Positions 33,401 to 41,938 of a stretch of DNA of 64,000 nucleotides are shown piece by piece. Position 1 is the stretch's first letter. The number at the start of each line of letters is the position of its first letter. Source of the DNA: Dawidia soli (GTDB lineage: Bacteria; Bacteroidota; Bacteroidia; Cytophagales; Cyclobacteriaceae); contig NZ_JAHESC010000005.1 in the NCBI RefSeq assembly GCF_018598185.1, positions 62,001-126,000 of the forward strand. The letters run 5' to 3'. Under the pieces are notes generated by a model. It did not search any database. It worked only from the letters and a program-made list of their open reading frames with translations, and had not been told where the DNA came from. The translations under genes were made by a program, and so were the position numbers.

Positions 33401-35312
33401 GATGTCAGACAAAGAGTTGGATAAGCTGTTCCAGGAGGCAGCGAGCGGCCTCGAGCCTGCGTACGATCCGCAGGACTGGGAGATGCTGCGCGCACGTCTG
33501 GACGGCGACGACAAGGCTGCTTTTGTCCGGCGTGTAACATTGCGCATACTGGTAGGAGCGATGCTGCTCTCATCGGTATGGTCAACATGGCAGGGTGATA
33601 CGAAGACTTCTTTCCAGGAAGCGGCGGTCGTGGAAACTACGACATTGCTTTCGGCGGATACCGACACTGCACTTGCCCGGACCGTGCCCGCACATCGTGA
33701 GGATGCCGGCGCACAGGCACAGGATCTATCGGAAACGACAATGGAGGGGCTGCCAAATACCGCTGCCGACACCCGTGAGGGTACGGTACGGTCGAGTGCG
33801 ACGGACACCACGCCAGAGGAGACAGCGGCGCAAGCCCTGACAGCAAATACAACCGCGAGGAGCAGGGTTGCAGCCGATCATACGACCACGACACCAAATG
33901 CTACTGGCCCTGACAGGGTCAGCCCAGGTGATAAAAATAAGGCCGAAGAAGCCGGTCTTGAAGTAACGAACCAACATCGCCGGGTGCAGCGTCAAACCGC
34001 TGTTGCCACAAGCGAAGAGAATAATACAATAGACCACACTGACCGGACGGGACAGGTGAATGCAAAACAAGGTAAGTCCGCGACTTCTGTATCGAATCAG
34101 CGGGATAGTCTGAGCGCGGTACGGCGAGTCGCGGGCCGTCCGGTAGACGCCGCGGTAAATAAGGGCACTGTAGATTCGGAGCAATCGAAGATCACCACGG
34201 GCACCACGCGCATAGCGGATGCTAAAGACCACGCTGTCGGTGGTGTAAAGGAAGAAGATAATGATGGAGCCCATCGGGAAGCGGCCGGCCGTGAAGTGAG
34301 TAAAGAAGGGCAGGCAACTGCACCTGTAAAAGATCAGGAGAACGAACAAAAGCCTGCCGCAAACGCCGTAACGAACAACAATAAGCTTGTCGTCGGTGTG
34401 CAGGCGGATGAAAAGGATAAAGGCCTTTACCCGGAAACCCAGGAAACGGTACGATACCGTCAGAACGAGACGGATACCGCGCAGGCGCTGAACCGCGACA
34501 GGCAAGCGGGTGAGGCAGAGGTCGACGTATACGTACGAGAAAAAGACAATGTGATCGGTGTGAACGGCCCCCCGATGCGGAAGCGCAATAAGGGCGAAAC
34601 GATCTCGGGTAAAGAATCACTGGTGGCAGCGGTACAGCAAGACAGCACACACGTGAAGGAAGGCGAGAAAAAAGATACTGCCCCGGTGGCCGAAGTGCAG
34701 GAAGAAGTCGCAAAGCAAGACGAGGTGAAACTGTCGCGCTGGTATATCAAGCTGCCGGTGTCACCGGACTTCAGTACGGTTGGCTATACACGTCCGGGTA
34801 AACCAGGTATCAATCTGGGCTTGTTGGTAGAGTTTATGCCGGTAACGCGCATCGGTATTAGCACCGGGGCCATCTGGTCACGCAAGATCTATACCAGCAA
34901 GAACCCCGAGAAGACCTATGGCTCGGGACCGTACCAGGTAAAGGCGGACTGGCTGGACGGTGAGTGCCGGGTACTGGACCTGCCGTTGAACGTAACGTAC
35001 TATATACGGCCGGCGGCGCGCACCAATTTCTCGATCACAGCGGGTGTATCGTCGTACATCATGCTGAGTGAAGATTATACGTATGGAGTTAAAGGTCCTG
35101 CAAAGGACTATATATATAACGAAAGATTTACGCGTAAAAACAATGACTGGGCGAGTATGCTAAACCTGTCTATCGGCATACAGCATCGGCTGAGCAGGCG
35201 GTTCCTCGTACAGGCGGAACCCTTTCTCAAAGCCCCTCTTTCCGGCGTCGGCGAAGGTAAGGTCGACCTGGTAAGCTCGGGGGTTTTCTTCTCACTCAAG
35301 TATCAACTTTAA
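33393..35312 (+). CDS. Predicted anti-sigma factor fused to an outer membrane beta-barrel
   Basis: 639 residues. The N-terminal 45 residues are charged and soluble (LDKLFQEAASGLEPAYDPQD), a size and position typical of a sigma-binding segment. One transmembrane helix follows (about 49-66). A roughly 370-residue Thr/Glu/Asp/Lys-rich low-complexity linker (about 70-440) precedes a C-terminal domain (about 445-639). That domain has GINLGLLVEFMPVTRIGIST and LDLPLNVTYYIRP and ends SLKYQL, like small outer-membrane barrels. The chain would run from cytoplasm through both membranes. This matches the dual membrane-spanning anti-sigma (Dma) type described in Bacteroides. Start ATG 33393 or 33402. It probably senses an outer-membrane state and frees the ECF sigma. 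Confidence 0.82.
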   Translation: MPEMSDKELDKLFQEAASGLEPAYDPQDWEMLRARLDGDDKAAFVRRVTLRILVGAMLLSSVWSTWQGDTKTSFQEAAVVETTTLLSADTDTALARTVPAHREDAGAQAQDLSETTMEGLPNTAADTREGTVRSSATDTTPEETAAQALTANTTARSRVAADHTTTTPNATGPDRVSPGDKNKAEEAGLEVTNQHRRVQRQTAVATSEENNTIDHTDRTGQVNAKQGKSATSVSNQRDSLSAVRRVAGRPVDAAVNKGTVDSEQSKITTGTTRIADAKDHAVGGVKEEDNDGAHREAAGREVSKEGQATAPVKDQENEQKPAANAVTNNNKLVVGVQADEKDKGLYPETQETVRYRQNETDTAQALNRDRQAGEAEVDVYVREKDNVIGVNGPPMRKRNKGETISGKESLVAAVQQDSTHVKEGEKKDTAPVAEVQEEVAKQDEVKLSRWYIKLPVSPDFSTVGYTRPGKPGINLGLLVEFMPVTRIGISTGAIWSRKIYTSKNPEKTYGSGPYQVKADWLDGECRVLDLPLNVTYYIRPAARTNFSITAGVSSYIMLSEDYTYGVKGPAKDYIYNERFTRKNNDWASMLNLSIGIQHRLSRRFLVQAEPFLKAPLSGVGEGKVDLVSSGVFFSLKYQL

Positions 35313-35331
35313 CTAAAAACGAAGAATTTTT

Positions 35332-36147
35332 ATGATTCGCAGGGCGAAGTATGTCCATTTTTTTCTAATAGGCCTGTTGGCCAGTGCCTGTGCAAACCAT
35401 TCTGAAGAAGAACTGGTGGATTGTGCCACGAGCGGTTTGACCCTTGCGGTCGATAACCAGGCCAACCCGTCGGGATGTGGCGTCGAAGACGGTACCATCA
35501 CCGTGTCGGGTACAGGCGGCCGCACGCCGTATCAGTTCAGCCTCGATGGCACGACGTTCCAGGCAAACGGTGCGTTCAGTAAATTATTGGGCGGTAGCTA
35601 TACTGTTACGCTGAAAGACGCCAACGGCTGCGCGACGACGACCGACGTGACGCTACAGGTTCCTTCGAGCGACCTGACGGCGTCGGCAGAGACTACGATG
35701 ACCACCGGCTGTGATACAAACAACGGTAGCATTACAGTAACTGCGGAGGGTTCAAAAACTCCATTCCAGTATAAATTGGGTACCGGCGCCTTTGGTGACA
35801 ACCCCGTGTTTGAGAACCTGGCCAGCGGTCAATATTCGGTCACTGTGCGCGATGCAGATAATTGTGCGCAGGTGATCAGCACTACTGTTGCGCGTGGCGA
35901 AAGCGGCGTGACCTTCAGCGGTGACATCAAGGCCATTATCCAGGCAAATTGTGCTGTCAGCGGTTGCCACGTGGCGGGTGGACAAAGCCCCAACTTTACG
36001 CTGTTCTCGAATGTAAAAGCCAACGCGGCTGCGATCAAGACCCGCACGGGAGCCAGAATCATGCCGCCGGCCGGCCAGCCGGCCCTGTCACAATCGGCTA
36101 TCAATGAGATTGCCTGCTGGGTAGACGACGGAGCGAAAGATAACTAG
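35332..36147 (+). CDS. SprB-repeat lipoprotein with atypical c-type haem motif
   Basis: 271 residues. The lipobox LLASAC (Cys at about 19) is followed by two SprB-like repeats (about 30-105 and 110-185), each with GTGGRTPYQFSLDG or EGSKTPFQYKLG and (Y/S)VTxxDAxxCA. The C-terminal domain (about 195-271) carries the haem-type motif Cys207-x4-Cys212-His213 (CAVSGCH). This is one residue longer than the usual CxxCH spacing by two, yet it recurs in Bacteroidota cytochrome-like lipoproteins. Met244 in RIMPPAG is a possible distal ligand. It is probably a surface or periplasmic electron carrier. It lies 19 bp after the anti-sigma barrel gene and 20 bp before yceI, in one operon. Confidence 0.75.
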   Translation: MIRRAKYVHFFLIGLLASACANHSEEELVDCATSGLTLAVDNQANPSGCGVEDGTITVSGTGGRTPYQFSLDGTTFQANGAFSKLLGGSYTVTLKDANGCATTTDVTLQVPSSDLTASAETTMTTGCDTNNGSITVTAEGSKTPFQYKLGTGAFGDNPVFENLASGQYSVTVRDADNCAQVISTTVARGESGVTFSGDIKAIIQANCAVSGCHVAGGQSPNFTLFSNVKANAAAIKTRTGARIMPPAGQPALSQSAINEIACWVDDGAKDN

Positions 36148-36167
36148 GCCTAACCCGTATCAGGTAT

Positions 36168-36707
36168 ATGGAACGACGTGTGATACTCGTAGTCCTCGTG
36201 CTGGCAACGGTGTTGCCGGCACTGGGGCAAAAATATAAAGCCGAGAAAGGATATGCATCCTTTTTCTCGAAGGCAACGGTAGAAGATATCAAGGCGGAGA
36301 ACACGCAAATTTCCAGCTTGTTCAATGCGGCCAGCGGAGACATCGCCTTTTCAATTCCCATCAAGGGCTTCCAATTCGACAAGGCGTTGATGCAGGAGCA
36401 CTTCAATGAGAAGTATATGGAAACGGAGAAGTACCCCACGGCGACGTTTGCCGGAAAACTGCAGGGCTACTCGTCCGGGGGTGCGGCGACACAGTCCGTG
36501 ACGGCAAAGGGCAAGCTGAACATACACGGTGTGGTGCGGCCTGTCGAGATCGCGGGACAAGTCGAAAAGCAGGGCGACAAGCTGTTGATGAAATCAAGTT
36601 TTGTCGTCAAGCTGGCGGACTACAACGTGCAGATCCCCAAACTCCTGTGGCAGAATATAGCCGAGCAGGTGGACGTAACCATTCAAGTAACCTACAAGCC
36701 TCAATAA
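36168..36707 (+). CDS. YceI-family periplasmic lipid-binding protein
   Basis: 179 residues. A signal peptide (MERRVILVVLVLATVLPALGQ) precedes a YceI-like lipocalin-type beta barrel: AEKGYASFFSKATVEDIKAE, the middle QEHFNEKYMETEKYPTATF and the late VKLADYNVQIPKLL. Characterised YceI proteins bind polyisoprenoids such as ubiquinone-8 in a hydrophobic tunnel. In this neighbourhood, next to a cytochrome-like lipoprotein, handling of a quinone or isoprenoid lipid is a reasonable inference. It has a 9-bp gap to the following DUF5777 gene. Confidence 0.9.
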   Translation: MERRVILVVLVLATVLPALGQKYKAEKGYASFFSKATVEDIKAENTQISSLFNAASGDIAFSIPIKGFQFDKALMQEHFNEKYMETEKYPTATFAGKLQGYSSGGAATQSVTAKGKLNIHGVVRPVEIAGQVEKQGDKLLMKSSFVVKLADYNVQIPKLLWQNIAEQVDVTIQVTYKPQ

Positions 36708-36716
36708 TCACGAACT

Positions 36717-37619
36717 ATGCGGTTTATTATCAGAACACTTTTCACAGCGCTGGCCTTTACGACATGTTATACGTTTTCGGCACGTGCACAAGACGAACTG
36801 TTGCAAGAGCTTTCCACGGGCCAGGAAGATCAGGGTGCCTATATCGGCCAGGCCTTTAAGGGCTCGCGGCTGGTGAACGGCCACTCGGCAGAGACGACCC
36901 GCGCCGGTACCCTGGAGTTTATTTTTTCGCACCGCTTCGGACGCGTGAACGGCGGTTTGTATGAGATGTTTGGTTTGGACGACGCCTTTGTGCGCATCGG
37001 CCTGGAATATGGTCTGACCGATAACCTGAGCGTTGCCATTGGTCGTAACTCGGTGGATAAGACGGTGGACGGCTACCTGAAGTATAAACTGCTGCGCCAG
37101 ACCAAAGATGGCATGCCCTTTACCGTCACGGCATTTGGCAGCGGCGCGTATAAGACATCGCCCAAGGACGATGCAGTACCGGCGGGTTTTGAAACGATCG
37201 ACCGCCTGGCGTATACCGGCCAGCTGTTGATCGCCCGCCGCTTCACCTCGAAGCTGTCGCTGCAGCTGATGCCGACGGTGGTGCACAAGAATTACATCGC
37301 CCTGAGCGAAGGCGATTCTGAAAACACACAGGCGGCGATCGGGATCGGCGGCCGTATCAAGCTGACGCGTAGCGTATCCGTGAATGCTGAATATTACCAC
37401 CGCCTGAATGCGGCCGACAACTCGCCATACAAGGACGCGATCGGCCTGGCGATCGACATCGAGACGGGCGGCCACGTATTCCAGATCGTGATGACGAACA
37501 CACGTGGCATGATCGAGCGGACGTTCATTACCGAGACGGACGGCGACTTTTTCGACGGCGACATCCACCTGGGCTTTAACGTGACACGTGCCTTCCAGCT
37601 GAAGTCGCACAAACGCTGA
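36717..37619 (+). CDS. DUF5777-family outer membrane beta-barrel protein
   Basis: 300 residues. The signal peptide ends SARAQ (about 25). The body shows the DUF5777 pattern: FKGSRLVNGHSAETTRAGTL, IFSHRFGRVNGGLYEMFGLD and IGLEYGLTDNLSVAIGRN, followed by many strands. It is expected to form a barrel of about 12-14 strands in the outer membrane. DUF5777 genes commonly travel with YceI and cytochrome-like genes in Bacteroidota, as here. Last gene of the run before a terminator-like hairpin at 37671. Confidence 0.85.
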   Translation: MRFIIRTLFTALAFTTCYTFSARAQDELLQELSTGQEDQGAYIGQAFKGSRLVNGHSAETTRAGTLEFIFSHRFGRVNGGLYEMFGLDDAFVRIGLEYGLTDNLSVAIGRNSVDKTVDGYLKYKLLRQTKDGMPFTVTAFGSGAYKTSPKDDAVPAGFETIDRLAYTGQLLIARRFTSKLSLQLMPTVVHKNYIALSEGDSENTQAAIGIGGRIKLTRSVSVNAEYYHRLNAADNSPYKDAIGLAIDIETGGHVFQIVMTNTRGMIERTFITETDGDFFDGDIHLGFNVTRAFQLKSHKR

Positions 37620-37670
37620 CGATATATGGCCTTTTGAGGCCCACTACCTGAGTACAGTATGCTGATCATT

Positions 37671-37714
37671 CCCCGAAACGGTCTGCCATAGGCCGCTTCC
37701 CGGGGTGCCTTTTT
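37671..37714 (+). terminator. Probable terminator after the DUF5777 gene
   Basis: CCCCG (37671-37675) pairs with CGGGG (37701-37705), with inner CGG/CCG pairing, then TGCC and five Ts. A smaller GGCCT-TTTG-AGGCC hairpin precedes it at 37628-37641. Together they suggest that the following lipoprotein gene has its own promoter. Confidence 0.45.
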
Positions 37715-37756
37715 CTAAAACTTTTTTCTTTTAAACCCTAAATAATTTTAATCTGT

Positions 37757-38632
37757 ATGAAACTTCTGTTTAACACGCGTATGCTCTTTTTGCGGGGCAT
37801 GTTCTTTACGGCAGCTCTGTCGGCTGTTGTGCTTGGTTGTAGCGACGACGACGATAACACACCGGCTGAACCCGAAGTAGCGATCAAGCTCAGCAGCTCG
37901 GCTGATCTTGGCTCGTTCCTGACGGATGCCGACGGCAATACCCTGTATTATTTCGCTACCGACGTGGCCGGGACCAACACCTGTACGGGTGGATGCACGG
38001 CCAACTGGCCGGTATACAACGAGGCCGGACTGACCGAAGACCTGGTGGGCGAAGGTCTGGACTTTGACGACTTCGCGACCATTACCACAAACGGTGTAGC
38101 GCAAACGACCTACAAAGGATGGCCCCTCTATTATTATGCACCCGGCGGCGTGCGTGAAGCTGCCGGTCAAACAACAGGCGAAGGTGTCGGTGGCGTATGG
38201 TTTGTTGCCAAGCCCGACTACACCGTTCAACTGGCGAAAGGTCAGCTGATCGGTGCCGATAGCAAACACTACAAAGGTGACTATACGGAAGGCGATGGTC
38301 CCGTGACATACTTTACCGATACCCACGGCCGTACACTGTATATCTTCGTGATCGATAAGAAGAACACGAACAACTTTACCACCGGAGATGCCGCCCATGA
38401 TGCCGCCTGGCCGATCTTTGAAGCTACACCGGAGCAGGTTCCTTCGACCCTGGACAAGACCTTGTTCGGCACGATCGATGTCTTCGGTAAAAAGCAGCTT
38501 ACCTACAAAGGCTGGCCGATATACTACTTTGGCTCAGACACGCAGCGGGGGCAAACAAAAGGCGTAAGCGTGCCGCAACCCGGTGTTTGGCCTGTGGTGG
38601 TGAAAGATCTCGAGACTGCTCCAGAGGAATAG
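37757..38632 (+). CDS. COG4315-type lipoprotein (Yx(F/W/Y)xxD repeats)
   Basis: 291 residues. The lipobox AVVLGC precedes an Asp-rich spacer. Two to four repeats of the secreted-repeat type (PF03640) follow: DADGNTLYYFATDV, CTGGCTANWPVYNE, THGRTLYIFVID, and twice a segment TYKGWP(L/I)YY. This family of periplasmic or surface lipoproteins is linked to redox and envelope functions, but its biochemistry is unclear. It follows the YceI/DUF5777 genes by 137 bp and ends at a strong terminator, so it may belong to the same functional set. Confidence 0.82.
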   Translation: MKLLFNTRMLFLRGMFFTAALSAVVLGCSDDDDNTPAEPEVAIKLSSSADLGSFLTDADGNTLYYFATDVAGTNTCTGGCTANWPVYNEAGLTEDLVGEGLDFDDFATITTNGVAQTTYKGWPLYYYAPGGVREAAGQTTGEGVGGVWFVAKPDYTVQLAKGQLIGADSKHYKGDYTEGDGPVTYFTDTHGRTLYIFVIDKKNTNNFTTGDAAHDAAWPIFEATPEQVPSTLDKTLFGTIDVFGKKQLTYKGWPIYYFGSDTQRGQTKGVSVPQPGVWPVVVKDLETAPEE

Positions 38633-38662
38633 CCCGAACGATCTTCAGTACTCATATCGTAC

Positions 38663-38690
38663 GGGGCGCTCTGGTTGGGCGCCCCTTTCT
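38663..38690 (+). terminator. Intrinsic terminator after the COG4315-type lipoprotein
   Basis: GGGGCGC (38663-38669) pairs with GCGCCCC (38679-38685), followed by TTTCT. It lies 31 bp after the stop. Confidence 0.8.
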
Positions 38691-38694
38691 ATTA

Positions 38695-38732
38695 CCTGGC
38701 AAGGCGTCTTCCAGATGGGAAGCCTTGCCAGG
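38695..38732. terminator. 11-bp hairpin between convergent genes
   Basis: CCTGGCAAGGC (38695-38705) pairs perfectly with GCCTTGCCAGG (38722-38732). It lies just beyond the 38738 stop of the minus-strand aldo/keto reductase and probably ends that transcript, although no T-run follows. Confidence 0.5.
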
Positions 38733-38737
38733 AATGG

Positions 38738-39583
38738 CTACTTGGAAAGTTCGTCAAACTCTTCATCGGTCAGCGTGATGTTGGCAGCTTGCATGTTTTC
38801 GTGCAAGTGTTCGACCGAGCTGGTGCCGGGAATGAGCAGGATGTTGGGCGAGCGTTTGAGCAGCCACGCCAGGGCTACTTGCGCCGTGGTAGCACGATGG
38901 TGTTTGGCAATGCTGCTGATCTTGCCGGCCATGGACTCCGGGCCGGAAGCTAGCGGGTACCATGGTATAAAGGCCAGGCCTTGCCGTGTCGTGTAATCTA
39001 CAACCTTCTCCCACTTGCGGTTGCCTAAATTATAGAGATTTTGTACCGACACGATCGGTACGACCTTTTCGGCGCGTTCGATCTGCGGCACGTCTACTTC
39101 GGATAATCCTACATGCCGTATTTTACCCGCCTTGATGGCGTCGACCACGGGGCCGAGTGTTTCTTCCACGGGTACGTTCGGATCGAACCGGTGTAGCTGC
39201 CAGAGATCGATGGTGTCTACTTTCAGGCGTTTCAGACTGCCGTCGATGTTCTCGCGAATAAAGGCCGGCGTACCGTTGGGGATCCATTGGCCTGGGCCGG
39301 GCCGGTTAAAGCCACCTTTGGTTGCAATGATGAGACCTTTTTTATAGGGATGCAAGGCTTCGGCAATCAGCGACTCGTTGGTGTGCGGACCGTAGGCATC
39401 GGCCGTATCGATAAAGTTTACCCCCGCGGCGACGGCTTCTTGCAATACCTTTTTGGCTTTGCCGCGGTCGGGGGCGTCGCCGAATACACCGGGGCCGGTC
39501 AGCTGCATGGCGCCGTATCCCAGGCGATTGATCTCGTGCTGGCCCAGGCGGAAGGTGTGGGTTTGTTTTGTGACGGTTGTCAT
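38738..39583 (-). CDS. Aldo/keto reductase
   Basis: 281 residues with the complete (beta/alpha)8 AKR fold. The catalytic tetrad is visible as Asp and Tyr in FIDTADAYGP, Lys in IATKGG and His in WQLHRFD. The NADPH site is marked by the late IPGTSSVEHLHENM. It reduces aldehydes or ketones with NADPH in the cytoplasm; the substrate is not predictable, but closest resemblance is to the oxidoreductase YdbC/Tas-like group. No signal peptide. It stands alone, convergent with the lipoprotein gene. Confidence 0.92.
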   Translation of the reverse strand: MTTVTKQTHTFRLGQHEINRLGYGAMQLTGPGVFGDAPDRGKAKKVLQEAVAAGVNFIDTADAYGPHTNESLIAEALHPYKKGLIIATKGGFNRPGPGQWIPNGTPAFIRENIDGSLKRLKVDTIDLWQLHRFDPNVPVEETLGPVVDAIKAGKIRHVGLSEVDVPQIERAEKVVPIVSVQNLYNLGNRKWEKVVDYTTRQGLAFIPWYPLASGPESMAGKISSIAKHHRATTAQVALAWLLKRSPNILLIPGTSSVEHLHENMQAANITLTDEEFDELSK

Positions 39584-39947
39584 ATATGTTGTATATTATG
39601 ATGTATAAAAAGTATGTTCGTGATATGGATCATGGTTGCATGATAAGGCGTGCCAGCAAAGATGCGGCAAATAACCTGTGGATTGTTAGGACAAATCCGC
39701 GAAATCTTTATGAATTTAACGGCGGTAGTATACTTATGCATGTTCCGGACCATGCGCCCCTTATCGGAAAGAGCGGTGAATGGTCTGGCCAGAGCTGCTT
39801 TTAATCTGAATTTAATACCATTGAACACAACTAAAGACCGCTTAGTGCGTTTAGTCTGTAAGTTTTTTCGTCCGTGCGGGTCATTTTTATAAAATAGGCA
39901 CGATAATTTAAGAGAGAAAAAATATCATCAAACAGAAAACAAGAGAC
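39584..39947. other. Intergenic region, 364 bp
   Basis: A/T-rich sequence between the divergent aldo/keto reductase and the four-gene LRR operon. It should hold both promoters, but no element close to TAnnTTTG with a -33 partner stands out. Short open frames here lack coding character. No RNA gene was seen. Confidence 0.4.
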
Positions 39948-40490
39948 ATGACACTTCTTATTCAACGATCTTCCAGATTTATAATGTTGGCCGTGATGGT
40001 CGTAGTGCTGGCGATGGGCGCCGGTTGTAAGGGTAAAAAGAAAGCGATGGAGGCACAAGCGGCGGCCGAGAAGGCGCGTATGGAGCAGGAAGCTGCCGCC
40101 CGCAAGCAACGTGAAGAAGAGGAGGCTCGCCGTCGCCGTGAGGCTGAAGAGCAGGCCCGCCGCGATGCAGAAGCGCGTACCCGTGCCGAGCGAGAAGTTG
40201 GTCCGCAGAAAAAACTCGAACAATATTTTAGCGCTATAGCCAACGCTTCCAGCCCGGGAGCCGCCAACAACAGCATCAACGAAGCACTTGCATTATTCGC
40301 TTCGCCGTCAACACCCGTATTGATCGTGATTCACGAAGAGGGCGGTGAGAAAGATTACGATCGTCCTACCAATATCAAGGACTATCTGAATTATCTCAAG
40401 GATCAGCGAAAGCCGGCCGACCGCATTGGCAACCTTCAGTTTGACGGTTCCGGCAAGATCAAAGAGGTCGAGCTGGTGAAGCAGAAATAA
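39948..40490 (+). CDS. Lipoprotein with charged coiled coil, first gene of the LRR operon
   Basis: 180 residues. The signal ends in the lipobox MGAGC (Cys at about 27) followed by KGKKK. Residues about 35-85 form an Ala/Glu/Arg-rich single helix or coiled coil (EEEEARRRREAEEQARRDAE). The C-terminal 100 residues are compact: KLEQYFSAIANAS, then TNIKDYLNYLKDQ and IGNLQFDGSGKIKEVEL. By eye this block resembles, in spacing and hydrophobic pattern, a segment in the third-from-last and last genes of the operon (xxxYLxxLxxxxxxRIxxxxF). An NTF2-like fold is possible. Function unknown. The next gene starts 27 bp downstream. Confidence 0.65.
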   Translation: MTLLIQRSSRFIMLAVMVVVLAMGAGCKGKKKAMEAQAAAEKARMEQEAAARKQREEEEARRRREAEEQARRDAEARTRAEREVGPQKKLEQYFSAIANASSPGAANNSINEALALFASPSTPVLIVIHEEGGEKDYDRPTNIKDYLNYLKDQRKPADRIGNLQFDGSGKIKEVELVKQK

Positions 40491-40517
40491 TGTTCCATTT
40501 TCAAAACGTATAACGAC

Positions 40518-41096
40518 ATGCATTCTATTAAATATGTATATGCCCTTTTGCTGAGCTTGTGTATCCTGGGGCAGGCGTCCGCGCAAAAAGGTGAGATCAG
40601 CCCGTCCCGGAAGCAAGCCATCGATTCACTGGCATTGGAAAAGGTGCGCGATCTGAGCAAGTATATCAGTATCATTGGCAACAAAAAAACGCCATTCTCG
40701 GAAGCCCAGCGTGTAATGGATCGCGCCGAGGAGCTTTTTGCCCCGGATAGCGAAATGGGTGTTTCTTCGCTGAACCGCAAAGAGGTGAACTACTACAAAG
40801 TGCGCAAATACTTTGAGCGTCTCATGGCCCTGAACTATGACCGCGTTTCGATCGAGTGGTACGATATCCATTATATCAGCGACCTGGAGCGTCAGCCCGA
40901 CGGAAGGTATGTAGGGGTCGTTACCATCTATCAACGTTTTGAAGGCGAGTCTGACGACGGCCTGAAGTATAAAGACACAACGAAGAAAGACATTACTATT
41001 TATGTAGAGCGGAAGAAAACTCAGATCCAGGGCCGTACCATCGAGTTCTGGGACGTAATGCTGGGTGATATCCGGGTGACTGAAACGAGTGCATGA
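40518..41096 (+). CDS. Secreted protein of unknown family, LRR operon
   Basis: 192 residues. The signal peptide MHSIKYVYALLLSLCILGQASAQ is followed by a helical, charged part (about 28-85, SRKQAIDSLALEKVRDLSKY) and a beta-rich part with YYKVRKYFERLMALNYDRVS and VGVVTIYQRFEGESDDGL. The VRKYFERL block matches the YLNYL and YLKDV blocks of the neighbouring operon proteins. The last codons overlap the next start by 4 bp (ATGA at 41093), so translation is coupled. It is probably periplasmic. No known domain is recognised. Confidence 0.65.
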   Translation: MHSIKYVYALLLSLCILGQASAQKGEISPSRKQAIDSLALEKVRDLSKYISIIGNKKTPFSEAQRVMDRAEELFAPDSEMGVSSLNRKEVNYYKVRKYFERLMALNYDRVSIEWYDIHYISDLERQPDGRYVGVVTIYQRFEGESDDGLKYKDTTKKDITIYVERKKTQIQGRTIEFWDVMLGDIRVTETSA

Positions 41097-41938
41097 TCTA
41101 CGTAAGAGCAGCAATCTTTTTTACATGGGTACTGGGCCTGGCCACGACGATGTCGGTACAGGCCCAGCTCGTCTCCGACATGGACGATGAGAGCCGGCTG
41201 TATGCCGAGACCAAACAAGTGAACCAGTTCTTCCGGAGATTTAACGGTGAGGAAGACGATAAGGGCGATCGGTACGATCCGAAAGACCGGCAGTATCAGA
41301 GCGTGAAGCTTCGCAAGAAGTATCTCGGTATGTTGTTCGACGCGGGCAATGCCGGTATAAAATCCGACCTGAAGGCACAGTTCGGCAAGGACGTGCTGGA
41401 GGGGGCGAACCCTGTCATCCTGGACTTTCACGGCGGCAACTGGTTTGCCGAAGTGCATACCACGTTCCTGTATAACAACAAGGCGCAGACCATGATCTTG
41501 TTCCTGAAATTGGAGAAAGATCACCTGGGTACCAAGTGGGTAATAGACCGGGTACATGCGGATATGTTCGATCCGTACTTTAAGCGCGATACTACCAAAG
41601 TGGGCAAGTTCCTGCATCCCCTCAGCCACGAGCTGGATTTCATGAACCTGCGCAAGGCGTTTCAGAATAGTGACAGCGTCAGCCAGTTTGCCGGCAAACG
41701 CTTTGTGGCCGATCATCTTTCTGTGTTCTTGTATGAGATCAAGAAGGGAAATCTTAAATTTAAGACCGTAGACGAAGTGAAGTTCCACTTCTTTCAGATT
41801 CCCGGCTGGTACTTTGAGCTTTCTGAGTTTAACCGCCCCGGCAACAACAACGGCTGGTTGATCTCCAACCTGGTGAGTCTGAAGAGCGAGTCGGAACGCA
41901 ATATTCTCAGAAAGTACTTGTATTATGAAACGAAATAA
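41093..41938 (+). CDS. Secreted protein of unknown family, LRR operon
   Basis: 281 residues. The signal peptide ends TMSVQAQ (about 25). A conserved-looking core includes RKKYLGMLFDAGNAGIKSDL, NWFAEVHTTFLYNNKAQTM, and a long second half with HELDFMNLRKAFQNSDSVSQ and FHFFQIPGWYFELSEFN. The part around residues 70-165 has an NTF2-like secondary structure pattern by eye. The start overlaps the preceding gene by 4 bp and the end overlaps the following LRR gene by 14 bp. Such tight coupling suggests a stoichiometric envelope complex. Function is unknown. Confidence 0.65.
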   Translation: MIYVRAAIFFTWVLGLATTMSVQAQLVSDMDDESRLYAETKQVNQFFRRFNGEEDDKGDRYDPKDRQYQSVKLRKKYLGMLFDAGNAGIKSDLKAQFGKDVLEGANPVILDFHGGNWFAEVHTTFLYNNKAQTMILFLKLEKDHLGTKWVIDRVHADMFDPYFKRDTTKVGKFLHPLSHELDFMNLRKAFQNSDSVSQFAGKRFVADHLSVFLYEIKKGNLKFKTVDEVKFHFFQIPGWYFELSEFNRPGNNNGWLISNLVSLKSESERNILRKYLYYETK

